In this document: positions 31,284 to 41,557 of the stretch, in pieces
Layout of the letters: each line of letters starts with the position of its first letter
Position numbering within the stretch: position 1 is the stretch's first letter
NCBI GenBank assembly: GCA_037501455.1
Contig: CM074857.1
Location: 123,057,501-123,121,500 of the forward strand
Reading direction: 5' to 3'
Origin: Lantana camara
Taxonomy: Eukaryota; Streptophyta; Magnoliopsida; Lamiales; Verbenaceae
DNA: 64,000 bases
Notes under the pieces: generated by a model
What the model was told of the DNA's origin: nothing
Database searches by the model: none
The model's input: the letters and a program-made list of their open reading frames with translations, nothing else
Position numbers and translations under genes: made by a program

Positions 31284-34200
31284 TCCGGGCAGAAACCTAA
31301 ACCTGTTCATAATGCTACTAACAAAAGAAAAGGCAAGTGTCATGTTTGTGGAGAAACAGGACATTATGCGAGAGAATGCCCACAACGGAAGAGTGGATCC
31401 GGAGTTGCAAACATGGTTGAGGAGAACGTAGTTGCCATGGTGACTGATCTTAGCCTCGATGTGGCTATGATTTCTGAAATCAACATGGCAAGTGAACTTT
31501 CTGGATGGTGGTTAGATTCTGGAGCAACGGTTCACATTTGCAATGATCGAAGGCTTTTCAAGACCTTTGAAGAAGTTGTGGGACAAGAGGTTCAGATGGG
31601 AAATAGCTCCAAAGCCGGTGTTGGAGGCAAAGGATCTGTCGAGCTCAACTTTACCTCCGGGAAGAAATTAACTTTGATTAATGTCTTGTTTGTACCAGAT
31701 GTTAGGAAAAGTTTAATTTCTGTTGATTTGTTAGATAAGAAAGGTTTTAAGATTTCTGTTGAATCTGGCAAAGTCATCATCATGAAAAATGGTGAATTTG
31801 TTGGAAAAGGCTATGCTTGTAATGGGATGTATAAGATGTCTATCAATAATATGAATCTCGTTTCTGCTTACATGATTTCTTCAATTTCTTTATGGCATAG
31901 TCGATTAGGACATGTTAGTGCAAAGAACTTGAAAAATATGCATGCAATGGGATTAATTGATATCGGTAAAAATGAACTTGATAAGTGTGAAATATGTGCA
32001 AAGTCAAAAATTGTAAGAAAACCTTTTCCAAGTGTTAAAAGAGAATCACAAATATTAGATTTAATTCATACAGATATTTGTGAATTAAATGGAATTTTAA
32101 CTAGAGGTGGAAAAAGGTATTTTATAACCTTTATTGATGATGCTAGTAGATTTTGTTACGTGTATCTTTTGCGAACTAAGGATGAAGCACTTAGCTCGTT
32201 TGTGAAATATAAATCAGAAGTAGAAACCCAACTTGAGAAGAAGATTAAGGTTCTACGTTCTGATCGAGGCATGGAATATTGTTTGAATGCTTTTGATACA
32301 CTTTGTGAAGAAAGTGGTATCATACATCAAACAACTGCCGGTTATACACCCCAGCAGAACGGTGTAGCTGAAAGGAAAAATCGTACCTTTCTGGACATGA
32401 TAAATTGCATGTTAAATCATGTAAATTTACCTCACAACTTGTGGGGTGAAGCCCTTCTGTCTGTGTGCCATATTCTAAATAGGATGCCTAGTACTGTTGT
32501 GAAGTCTAGTCCCTATGAAATATGGAAAGGCAGAAAACCCAACATAAGGTATTTTAAAGTGTGGGGGTGTGTGGCTTATTTTAGGGTTCCTGATCCGAAA
32601 CGGACTAAGTTAGGAGCCAGAGCTATTAAAAGCGTATTTGTTGGATATGCTCTTAATAGCAAGGCCTATAGACTTCTTGATTTGGAGTCTAATGTGATAA
32701 CTGAGTCCAGGGATGTTGAGTTCTTCGAAAATACATTTTCAAAAGATGTTGGAAATGATTCTGGGCCATCCCAAGTTGAGCCTAGAGGTCCTATAAGGCC
32801 GGTTGAGGAAAATAAAATTCCTACACAACCAATCGAGCCCAGAAGGAGTACTAGAGCAAGAAAAGAGAAAAGTTTGGATAAAGACTTTATCTCTTCTGAT
32901 GATTTATTATTCTTGGTGGAGGGGGACCAAGATAATAAAGTGGTAAGTGAAATACCGTTTGTATTTTCACTTGAGACGGATCCTAAAACATTTTCGGAAG
33001 CTATGGCTTCTCGAGATGCTTCCTTTTGGAAAGAAGCTGTAAACGATGAAATGGATTCGATCTTGGGTAATAATACTTGGGTATTAGCAGACTTACCTCG
33101 TGGTTCTAAACCCATTGGGTGCAAGTGGGTATTTAGAAGAAAACGAAACACTGATGGCACTATATCAGCTTTTAAAGCTAGATTAGTTGCCAAAGGGTTT
33201 AGACAAGTAGAAGGGATTGACTACTTTGACACTTATGCACCTGTGCCTCGAGTTGCTTCCATTAGAATTCTTCTTGCCTTAGCCTCTCTTTACGATCTGT
33301 TTGTTCATCAAATGGACGTAAAGACAGCATTTTTAAATGGAAATTTAAAAGAAGAAATCTATATGGAACAACCTGAGGGTTTTGTAGCACCGGGAACAGA
33401 AAAGAAAGTGTGTAAGTTAGTCAAATCCCTGTATGGTCTAAAACAAGCACCAAAACAGTGGCATGAGAAGTTTGACACTGCTATCTTGAAATTCGGATTC
33501 AAGTATAACAGTGCTGACAGATGCATTTACTCCAAAAGTACGGCTGACTATATGGTGATAGTCTGTCTATATGTCGATGATATGTTGATCATCGGGACGA
33601 ATATAATTGGAGTAAACGAGACTAAAAAGTATCTATCCTCGGTCTTTAAGATGAAAGACTTAGGTGAAGTAGATACTATTTTAGGCATTAAAGTTAAAAA
33701 ACATAGTGGGGGTTTTTCACTAAACCAATCTCACTATATTGAGAAAGTTCTGACTAAGTTTAGTCATCTCGAGATCAAGGAGGTGAATACTCCGTTTGAC
33801 AACGGACTGAAACTTAAAGAAAATACTGGTAGAGCTTTTGCACAGCTTGAGTATGCAAGTGCTGTTGGCAGCCTTATGTACGCAATGCATTGCACCAAAC
33901 CAGATGTTTCCTTTGCAGTTTCAAAACTTAGCAGATACACGAGCAGTCCCAATGCTGATCATTGGAAAGCTATTAGTAGGGTACTTGGGTACCTTAAGAG
34001 AACTATTAGCTTTGGACTGTTCTATAACAAATTCCCTAGTGTGTTGGAAGGGTACTCAGACGCGAGTTGGATAACTAGCGTGGGAGATAACAAATCCACA
34101 AGTGGGTGGGTTTTCACTCTTGCCGGTGGGGCTGTTTCTTGGGCAAGCAAGAAACAGACAATAATCTCTCACTCTACCATGGAATCTGAGTTTATAGCTT

Positions 34201-34523
34201 TGGCTCAAGCTGGACAAGAGGCTGATTGGATTAGAAATATGTTGTTAGACATAGATCTTTGGCCAAGTCCAATGCCTCCAATCTCGTTGTATTGTGACAG
34301 CGAAGCAACGCTTACAAAAGCATACAGTGGTACCTATAATGGTAAGTCTAGACATATTGGTCTGAGACATGCGTTTGTGAGACAATTGATACAAGATGGT
34401 ATCATAACAATTGTCTATGTGAGGTCAAATAAGAATTTGGCTGATCCGTTTACTAAGCCTCTGACGAGAGACTTAGTAGCTACAACTACTAGAGATATGG
34501 GACTTAAACCACCCGAACCATAA
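31284..34523 (+). CDS. copia-3 zinc knuckle and pol (protease, integrase, RT, RNase H)
   Basis: The frame is continuous with gag after the TAA. A CCHC knuckle (CHVCGETGHYARECPQ, about 31340) is followed by ATG 31413 and 1036 open codons. Protease: WWLDSGATVHICND. GAG-pre-integrase: SLWHSRLGHVSAKNL. Integrase: HTDICEL, SDRGMEYC, TPQQNGVAERKN, an intact DDE triad. [40 protein letters not shown]. RNase H: DASW, STMESEFIALAQ, LYCDSEATLTKAYSG. All catalytic motifs are present, so this is the only element here that could supply active enzymes, provided the TAA is bypassed or pol starts internally. Confidence 0.93.
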   Translation, partial: SGQKPKPVHNATNKRKGKCHVCGETGHYARECPQRKSGSGVANMVEENVVAMVTDLSLDVAMISEINMASELSGWWLDSGATVHICNDRRLFKTFEEVVGQEVQMGNSSKAGVGGKGSVELNFTSGKKLTLINVLFVPDVRKSLISVDLLDKKGFKISVESGKVIIMKNGEFVGKGYACNGMYKMSINNMNLVSAYMISSISLWHSRLGHVSAKNLKNMHAMGLIDIGKNELDKCEICAKSKIVRKPFPSVKRESQILDLIHTDICELNGILTRGGKRYFITFIDDASRFCYVYLLRTKDEALSSFVKYKSEVETQLEKKIKVLRSDRGMEYCLNAFDTLCEESGIIHQTTAGYTPQQNGVAERKNRTFLDMINCMLNHVNLPHNLWGEALLSVCHILNRMPSTVVKSSPYEIWKGRKPNIRYFKVWGCVAYFRVPDPKRTKLGARAIKSVFVGYALNSKAYRLLDLESNVITESRDVEFFENTFSKDVGNDSGPSQVEPRGPIRPVEENKIPTQPIEPRRSTRARKEKSLDKDFISSDDLLFLVEGDQDNKVVSEIPFVFSLETDPKTFSEAMASRDASFWKEAVNDEMDSILGNNTWVLADLPRGSKPIGCKWVFRRKRNTDGTISAFKARLVAKGFRQVEGIDYFDTYAPVPRVASIRILLALASLYDLFVHQMDVKTAFLNGNLKEEIYMEQPEGFVAPGTEKKVCKLVKSLYGLKQAPKQWHEKFDTAILKFGFKYNSADRCIYSKSTADYMVIVCLYVDDMLIIGTNIIGVNETKKYLSSVFKMKDLGEVDTILGIKVKKHSGGFSLNQSHYIEKVLTKFSHLEIKEVNTPFDNGLKLKENTGRAFAQLEYASAVGSLMYAMHCTKPDVSFAVSKLSRYTSSPNADHWKAISRVLGYLKRTISFGLFYNKFPSVLEGYSDASWITSVGDNKSTSGWVFTLAGGAVSWASKKQTIISHSTMESEFIALAQAGQEADWIRNMLLDIDLWPSPMPPISLYCDSEATLTKAYSGTYNGKSRHIGLRHAFVRQLIQDGIITIVYVRSNKNLADPFTKPLTRDLVATTTRDMGLKPPEP

Positions 34524-35058
34524 GTGATGGTAACCCTACCTATAATCTAGGTTTCCCCTGATTATAGGTTCAAAGGGAAAAACAAGTCACGAGTTGGTTA
34601 GAGCTATCAAGTGGTCTCATATATAGTAGAAGATAGCTCAGTGAGTTGCAAAGTGACAAGGTTGAGCTATGCTCTTAACAAAATGCTGCACTATTTGCAA
34701 CTAGTGCCCGAGAAACATTTTGCCTATATGAACTAGAAGTGAAGCCGCTTCTTATAGAGAGTTATGGTTTACTCTCTTAGAGGTTCATGAAACGGGATAT
34801 GGCGTATGACTTGATAAGCGCCGATCAGTGGAGTGCTTGTTGTGTGAGAAAGAACACGTGTGTGTGTTGACTCCGGTCACACCAGTAAGGAGTTGAGGTT
34901 CAATCTGCTGACACCATCACCTTCGAGGTGACTTTGAGCTACCTACACTAAAGAGAAGGTTCAATGTTCGTCACACCTTCTGTTATGCACGTGATCTTTA
35001 AATAAAACCAGTCAGACACTGGTTTGGGAAAGAGCAGTTTTCCAAACAAGTGGGGGAT
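34524..35058 (+). other. copia-3 3' untranslated region and polypurine tract
   Basis: About 520 bp without ORFs between the pol stop and AAGTGGGGGAT (35048-35058), which directly precedes the 3' LTR. Confidence 0.8.
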
Positions 35059-35858
35059 TGTTGGACATATGCATTGATACTTTCAATTAAGCTAATGGAT
35101 GTTTATTGGAAATATCAAAGAGACATATAAAAAAGGTGTTTGGGAAAACTAAACCTGTCCCACATTGGATTAATAACTAAGTGTGGTCAACTATATAAGT
35201 TAAGACACTAAGTGGGTTATTAATTCAATAAGTGTGAGGTGGACTGATGGGCTTACACGCGGTGCGGTGCACCGCACCGCCTGCGCCCGCACACGCACGC
35301 GCGTGCGCACGGGCTCGGGCACGGGCACGGGCACGGGCACGGGCCGGGGGCTGGGCATGGGCGAATGTGGCGTTTGATGGCGCACGTGCGCATCGTCGCT
35401 AGGAGCCTCGCCTCCGAGCCAAGAGCCTATCTTTTGGGCCAAATTCATTCAAAATTAACCCTAAATCAGTCCAATAAATCAAATGTGACTGTTGATTGGC
35501 CAATGTAACTGAAAGGTCAAGAAGACTTAAACCCCAAATTAATTCAGGGGCCACTAACAGCCCATTGATGCTGAATTAATTCTCCAACAGTCATAATTTG
35601 ATTTAATCCGTTTTTGTAACACCTGAAATCTATATATACAATCCTTAAGCTGAAAAGAAACACAACACATTCATCTGATTTCTTGTGCAGTGCTAGTACA
35701 CGAAATCAATCATTTTCCCAGAAATTAGCTTGACATATATCCTGGAAGTGTATCGCCTAAAACCTTTAGCACACTTCCCAGAAAGCTAGGGGCGATAGAA
35801 ACTTTAAGGACAGGGATTACCCGTGTCTAGCTTCTGTTTTTGCCCAGATTTCTCAACA
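35059..35858 (+). repeat. 3' LTR of copia-3
   Basis: 800 bp. It is longer than the 5' copy mainly because of an expanded GGGCAC hexamer run (about 35309-35345) and a short insertion before GGCGCACGTGCGC. It is followed by the GTGCT target duplication. Confidence 0.95.
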
Positions 35859-35967
35859 GTGCTCATCCTCCGCATCACCACAGCCACCATGGCCACGCGG
35901 TGGTCTCCACCATGCTCCCTCTCCTCACCATCAACCTCGTGTTGCTCACCGATTGGCCAGATTGTGA

Positions 35968-37892
35968 TTTTGCTTGCTCAATTTCTTATTATTTTTTTAG
36001 TAAAATATTAGTTCAGTAGCATATATTGAATATTTCTCGACGTGGATGTAGCAATTTGTATTGCAGTTGATCATGAATCTTGATGTATGTTGCTCAGGCA
36101 TATGTATATATATGCTATCTTATGAATTACATAGGATTTTATTAATATTCTGCACCTCAAGAATTAATTCGATTTTTTTTGGGGTTTATAGTTCATTTAT
36201 TTGAGTTTTAATCTAGTCGGACCACTTAATTGAATTAACTTAATTTGACTTTTGTTAAATTTAATAGTAAATTGTTGATTCTATAAGTGATACTCATACT
36301 ATTTCGTAAAATAATTAAAAGCTATTTTCAAATTTTTCTTTCTTTTTTTTTAAATATTATCCAACGTGCTAGCACCGGCAGAATAATGTGTTCCAATGAA
36401 TTTCTAATGAGACACCCGTCAGAATATGATGATATTCTTTTCTCCACCAATATTCGGATGCGAGTCCCGACAGAAAATTGCAAATTTATTTAATTTAAAG
36501 AAGGTTCCAACTGGAACATCAAGACTTTTGAGATGGGGAGTTCCCGTCGGATTTCGGTCGATTTTGACCATTTTCGACGATAATCAAAGAGAATTCGTGA
36601 TAACATAATCACAATATCAAAGTTGTTACTAACTGTGTATATTTAGCCACCATAAAGTGGTATATAGTGTTTCAACCTTATACTGACTAAATTAAATATT
36701 TTATATTTGTATTTCTAAGTACACAGTTACTCGATATAAAAAAAATTTACACTTTTGTAGTTTACCAATTTAAATTCATATTGAGATATTAAAAGGGAAA
36801 AGAATACATATGCTCTGAATGAAATGGATAAATAAGCAATATTGAACCATCGAATGTAATGTGTTATAGAAACAAAAAACTGTTTGCTCTAGATCGATAA
36901 ATTGGAAAAATCGATGCGTCAATGAGAAAAATAGTTTAGATTTTTTTTTTTACATCTACTATGTCTCTATATATTGTATATTTACAATTATTATATGTTT
37001 AGATAAATATATTATGGACGAATTACATCTGAGTACCCTCATTAGACGAAATTACAACACAGGACCTCTTGTTTGAAAAATTACAAATTACTCCCTAACC
37101 TTTATATTGCGGTTAAGGTCCCCCTAATCTGTTAGGGTTCCATTAATTTTTTTTATAAATTTTCCAAAATACCCCTAATCCATATATATATTAAATTTCT
37201 CAGGGACTATTTTGTTATTTATTAAACGTTAAGGGACCATTTTGTTAATATTTATAAATTTTTAAGGATTATGTACATTTTTTTGTGTTTAAATTATATT
37301 TTAAAAAATAATATTTATAATTTATGTATAATACAATTAATAAATTTATTGTTATTGAATTTATGAAATTTAAAAAAATAAAATAAATTTTCAACAAAGA
37401 ATATCATTATCATAATATTATATAAAATAAATATAATATTTTTTATATTCACATAAATTATATTTATTATATTTCTAAATATATACATAAAAATCAAACT
37501 CTAGTATCTATTATATATAATATAATATTATTTTATTTTTATTCTAATCAAATGTAATATTTTATTCACAAATATGTATATTTTTTATCCATACTTTTAC
37601 GTTGCATACGTACATAAGGGGGAAAAAAAAAAAAAGATATGCTATTTTGTTTGCTCAATTTTCTTGTTATTTTTAGTAAAATATTAGTTCAGTAACATTT
37701 CTTATCCCTAAATTTCTAAATTGATATAAATTACAAGGAAAACGTATTAATATCAGATAAACTACTTAAGGAAAAATTCATTAACTCGTAAGTATCTAAA
37801 TTTCTTATCCCTAAATTTCTTATCACATGAAAAATTAAATATACAATCCATATCATTTACCAACATATTTATCTTGAAATTCCATGACTCCA
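35968..37892. other. Intergenic DNA with duplicated segments
   Basis: 35968-36160 is the family 3' region. 36341-36760 is a paralogue of 23160-23352 joined to 25604-25950, and lacks the LINE. 36780-36960 matches 7960-8180. 37645-37710 is a scrap of the family 3' region (TTTGCTCAATTTTCTTGTTATTTTTAG). 37740-37892 is the promoter shared with the 39623 gene. No gene seen. Confidence 0.7.
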
Positions 37893-37903
37893 CTATAAAA
37901 TGG
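37893..37903 (+). promoter_or_regulatory. TATA box of the third peptide gene
   Basis: CTATAAAATGG, 75 bp upstream of the ATG, in a promoter segment almost identical to that at 39541. Confidence 0.85.
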
Positions 37904-37967
37904 CCTAAGCCTCCTTCATAATTTTGCACCAACAATTCAAACACTAAAAATTAACTCAAAATTAAAG

Positions 37968-38276
37968 ATGTCTCGTGTGTACTTAGTTTTGCTTCTTCTT
38001 GGCCTCTTGGTTCTCACCATTTCTCCTTCTCTTACTCAAGGTTTGGGTGAAGATTCAACTTCATCATATTTGGCAAGTGAAGATGATGGAATCCTAGAAG
38101 AGGAGGAAGGAATATGGACTGCTGATTCACTCAGGTCATCTGGCCGGGGAGGCCGCGCTCGCCATGGCGGCCGCCGCCGCCGCCGCCCCCGCCCCCGCCG
38201 CGGCCATGGCGGCCACTATGCTCCGCCTCCTCATCACCATGATGCTCCCCCACCACCACCAGAAGGAGGACTGTGA
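37968..38276 (+). CDS. Small secreted Arg/Gly/Pro-rich peptide, 102 aa (copy 3)
   Basis: Member of the same family: signal peptide MSRVYLVLLLLGLLVLTISP ending at about residue 25, and a longer acidic linker with GILEEEEGIWTADSLR at about 41-56. The middle is Arg-rich instead of His-rich (GRGGRARHGGRRRRRPRPRR, 11 Arg), followed by the conserved GHGGHYAPPPHHH tail, a Pro run and a final GL. The mature part would be strongly basic, fitting a cationic antimicrobial or nucleic-acid/wall-binding role, but this is inference. Single exon. Base composition in the Arg region is very GC-rich against AT-rich surroundings. Confidence 0.87.
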   Translation: MSRVYLVLLLLGLLVLTISPSLTQGLGEDSTSSYLASEDDGILEEEEGIWTADSLRSSGRGGRARHGGRRRRRPRPRRGHGGHYAPPPHHHDAPPPPPEGGL

Positions 38277-39540
38277 AATAATTAAGCTTATCACTTGACT
38301 GTTGGAAAATGAAATAAGACTGTTTGTTTGCTTTTATCTCTGTATGATCTTGTACTTTTCAAAGTTTGTCATGAAAGTTAATACAAGCATTTGCTGAATT
38401 TATGAGGTATATTACTATGTTGAGTGAAAAGCAACAAAAATGTATCAAGAGTAGAAATTATATATACTAATTATATCGCGGTGGTACACATTTATCTTCT
38501 AATATATAAGTTAAAATCTTGGTCCTACTTTAATGAAGAACAATTAAGAAACTAATTATGTTTCTCTAATTAGCAATTGTAAAAAAAAAATTGGTGCCAA
38601 AATTTTAGGTTGAAGAGATGGCGCCCCGCCAGTCCAAGGCAGAGAATGCCTTCAGGTTCAGCGAGCACTTACAAAGGTTCTTACATATATCTCCGTATTC
38701 GTATGGTATCATATCCGTAACGGCATGCCATTACCCATGCATCATATATCTTTAATATTACACATTGATGACACGCGGTCATTTTTTAGATATTTCATTT
38801 GGGAAAAAGATTTTCTATCGTCCGAACTTTGCTTCTTTTATAATTTACCATCCCAACAAATTTTCGTTGAAAACCGCCATCCAATATTTGCATTTATAAC
38901 ATACCACTATCTAAACTCTTTTTTTTTTTTTTTTGGGTGAAAATACAACTGGCATGTATGTTTCATAAATCATAAACATGCCACATGTCATATTTTTTAG
39001 CCAAAATCACAAAAAAAAAAAAATCAAATGACCGTATATTACAAATGCAAACATTGGATTACGGTTTGTAAACAAAGTCTATTAGTATGGTATATTGAAT
39101 AATGTGTTTTGGCCTTATTCACCCCCAAAAGCTAGCTATTGAGGGGAGGGTTATCAAACCATTATATATTGAACACGGAACACCACATGATTAATTACCA
39201 TCAAGTCCTTGGCCAATACCCTATAATATAATATGCTTAAGTCCTACAATTAAGTTGTAATTTTAATCTTTTACGTGGCAATATCTAAATATATTAATCT
39301 ACTTTCATACGGTCATCTAGTTATTTATATCGTATAAATTGAAATTATTGACATAAAATTGAAGATATATAAAATGTAGAAAATTGATATAAATTACAAG
39401 GGAAACGAATTAATATCAGATAAACTACTTAAGGAAAAATTCATTAACTCGTAAGTATCTAAGTTTCTTATCACATGAAAAATTAAATATACAATCCATA
39501 TCATTTACCAACATATTTATCTTGAAATTCCATGACTCCA
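38277..39540. other. Intergenic DNA between the Arg-rich genes
   Basis: 38277-38580 is the 3' region shared with 39944-40240. 38650-38770 resembles a degraded 8539-type MITE (CCGTATTCGTATGG, CATGCATCATATATC). 39390-39540 duplicates 37720-37892. No gene. Confidence 0.65.
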
Positions 39541-39551
39541 CTATAAAATGG
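39541..39551 (+). promoter_or_regulatory. TATA box of the fourth peptide gene
   Basis: CTATAAAATGG, 82 bp upstream of the ATG. The 7-bp greater spacing than in the 37968 gene comes from a small insertion near ACTCAAAAATCAAAATT. Confidence 0.85.
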
Positions 39552-39622
39552 CCTAAGCCTCCTTCATAATTTTGCACCAACAATTCAAACACTAAAACTT
39601 AACTCAAAAATCAAAATTAAAG

Positions 39623-39943
39623 ATGTCTCGTGTGTACTTAGTTTTGCTTCTTCTTGGCCTCTTGGTTCTCACCATTTCTCCTTCTCTTACTCAAGGTTTG
39701 GGTGAAGATTCAACTTCATCATATTTGGCAAGCGAAGATGATGGAATCCTAGAAGAGGAGAAAGGAATATGGACTGCTGATTCGCTCAGGTCATCCGGCC
39801 GGGGAGGCCGCCCTCGCCGGGGCCGGCGTTCAACATACCGCCGCCGCCACCGCCCCCGGCCCCACCGGGGCAGTGGCCATGGCGGCCACTATGCTCCGCC
39901 TCCTCATCACCATGATGCTCCTCCACCAGAAGAAGGACTGTGA
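39623..39943 (+). CDS. Small secreted Arg/His/Pro-rich peptide, 106 aa (copy 4)
   Basis: Tandem paralogue of the 37968 gene, 1.65 kb downstream. The first 55 residues are identical apart from one Glu to Lys change in LEEEKG. The middle is re-patterned (GRPRRGRRSTYRRRHRPRPH), mixing Arg and His, and the tail GSGHGGHYAPPPHHHDAPPPEEGL is conserved. Upstream DNA is almost identical and the 3' region is similar, so the duplication is recent. Turnover is concentrated in the basic repeat. Single exon, intact, function unknown. Confidence 0.87.
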   Translation: MSRVYLVLLLLGLLVLTISPSLTQGLGEDSTSSYLASEDDGILEEEKGIWTADSLRSSGRGGRPRRGRRSTYRRRHRPRPHRGSGHGGHYAPPPHHHDAPPPEEGL

Positions 39944-40728
39944 AATTAAGCTTATCAGTCTTGACTCTTGGAAAATGAAATAAGACTGTTTGCTTTTATC
40001 TCTGTATGATCTTGTAATTTTCAAAGTTTCTCATGAAAGTTAATACAAGCATTTGCTTAATTTATGAGGTAAATTACTATGTTGAGTGAAAAGCAATAAA
40101 AATATATCAAGAGTACAAAATATATATACTAATTATATCCCGGTACACATTTATCTTCTACATATATATAAGTTAAATCTTGGTCCTACTTTAATGAAGA
40201 ACAATTAAGAAATTAATTATGCATCTCTTAGCGATTGTAATAAAATTATATAATTATGAACTTCTTCTGAATTTGCCTAAAGAGAACAGATCCTAAGTTC
40301 TCAGAAATTACCAACTCCCCGGAAACTTAATTCTCTCTCCAACTATCTCAATCTTTAGCCATAATATACGTATACTTGTAAAAAAAATATCATTTTGTCA
40401 TGTGGAATATCGCATTCGATATTCCTTTTATGAAAAATTCTAAAAAAAAAATTTGTATCTTCATATTTATGTGATGACGTATCCGTATCGACGTGTGATT
40501 ACCCATGCATCATATATCTTTAATATTACACATTGATGACGCTGTTATCTTTTTAGATATTTCATTTTACCATTATCTTATTGCTTATCGATAGTTTTAA
40601 GGGCAAATTGAAAAAAAAAAACTACCACTTTGGACATATTGTAATTCTTTATAATATCTAATAATATATTTGTAATTTTCATATTGGCATCGTATTAGCT
40701 GGGAAAAATATTAGTTTTATCTTTTCAT
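39944..40728. other. 3' region and AT-rich intergenic DNA
   Basis: 39944-40240 matches the 3' flank of the 37968 gene. 40380-40545 resembles a degraded 8539-type MITE (CCGTATCGACGTGTG, CATGCATCATATATC). No gene. Confidence 0.6.
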
Positions 40729-41275
40729 TAAAATAAGAACAAATTATATTTTTGGTCTCATAGGAATAGATCTTTTGCAATTTTAGTCTCATATATTTGA
40801 AATTAGACATATTTAGTCCCATTATTTTCAAAATTTTGCAATTTTGGTCCCATCCGTTAAATAATGGACGGAAAATGATGTATTTTTCCCGTTAAATGCA
40901 ATTTGGGGGGAAGTTATTGTTCATTACGTTGTTTTTTGCAGGGATTTGCTTATTAATAGTCCATTTTAGCAATCTAAATCAACTTTGAAACATTACTTTG
41001 AATCACCCTCATTAAGGTACTGTGGTGATAAAATGAGGTGTTAATAAGCAAACTCCCACAAAAAACAACCTAATGAACAATAGTTTTTCTCCTAAATTGC
41101 ACTGAACGACAAAAAAATATATATATTTTTCATCGATTATTTGATGGATGGGACCAGGATTACAATTTTTTTTAATAATGAGACTAAATATGTTTAATTT
41201 CAAATAAATGAAACTAAAATTACAAATAATCTAATCATATGGAACAAAAAAATGTAATTTGCTCTTAAAACAAAG
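40729..41275. repeat. Imperfect long foldback element, about 550 bp
   Basis: Arms of about 230 bp are inverted copies at roughly 80% by eye. Examples are TTTGAAATTAGACATATTTAGTC against the inverse of GACTAAATATGTTTAATTTCAAA, and TTATTGTTCATTACGTTGTTTTTTG against its inverse near 41060-41090. The centre (about 40965-41030) is unpaired. Non-coding; likely an old MITE. Confidence 0.78.
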
Positions 41276-41557
41276 GAACTTTTTAGGTAGATACATGTGA
41301 AGTCTGGGGAGAACTACAAATACACCTTATATTTATGTTTCTGTTCTACAAATATCTTCACAAATATATAATGTTAGGGATAAAAAAAAAATATCATTCA
41401 AATAATATGCGGTTTTATATTTTTATAATCAAACTAAGTTTTATTACATACTATTATTTCTATTTTGCATTTTTTTTAAAGAAAAAAACATTTTTAATTG
41501 ATTTTTGGTTATTTTTTGTTGTTTCAATAACCTAAATAACAAGCATGTAATGCGCAT

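Larger units (their letters stand above)
29649..35858 (+). mobile_element. copia-3: full-length, nearly intact Ty1/copia retrotransposon
   Basis: The LTRs (750 and 800 bp) both run TGTTGGACATATGC...TTTCTCAACA. Target duplication GTGCT at 29644-29648 and 35859-35863. Gag and pol are open except for one in-frame stop. By eye the LTRs differ at roughly 20 positions plus repeat-length changes. The normal initiator-Met primer site is absent. Confidence 0.96.
29441..35967 (+). pseudogene. Broken peptide-family copy, interrupted by copia-3
   Basis: The left part (29441-29648) carries the signal-peptide core (LLVLTLSPSFIH), the linker RILEEEEGMWTIESLKR and the start of the His codons. The first codons are replaced by sequence shared with the 22680 pseudogene, and a 1-bp shift turns His codons into Thr/Pro/Leu. 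Copia-3 inserted at 29648 with target duplication GTGCT. The right part (35859-35967) holds the remaining repeat and a terminal stop, followed by the conserved 3' region. Three independent lesions make it dead. Confidence 0.9.

Noticed and set aside
30423..34523. Copia-3 as an exogenous virus or an envelope-carrying element
   Set aside because: No additional ORF occurs between RNase H and the 3' LTR; the gene order is a plain copia retrotransposon.
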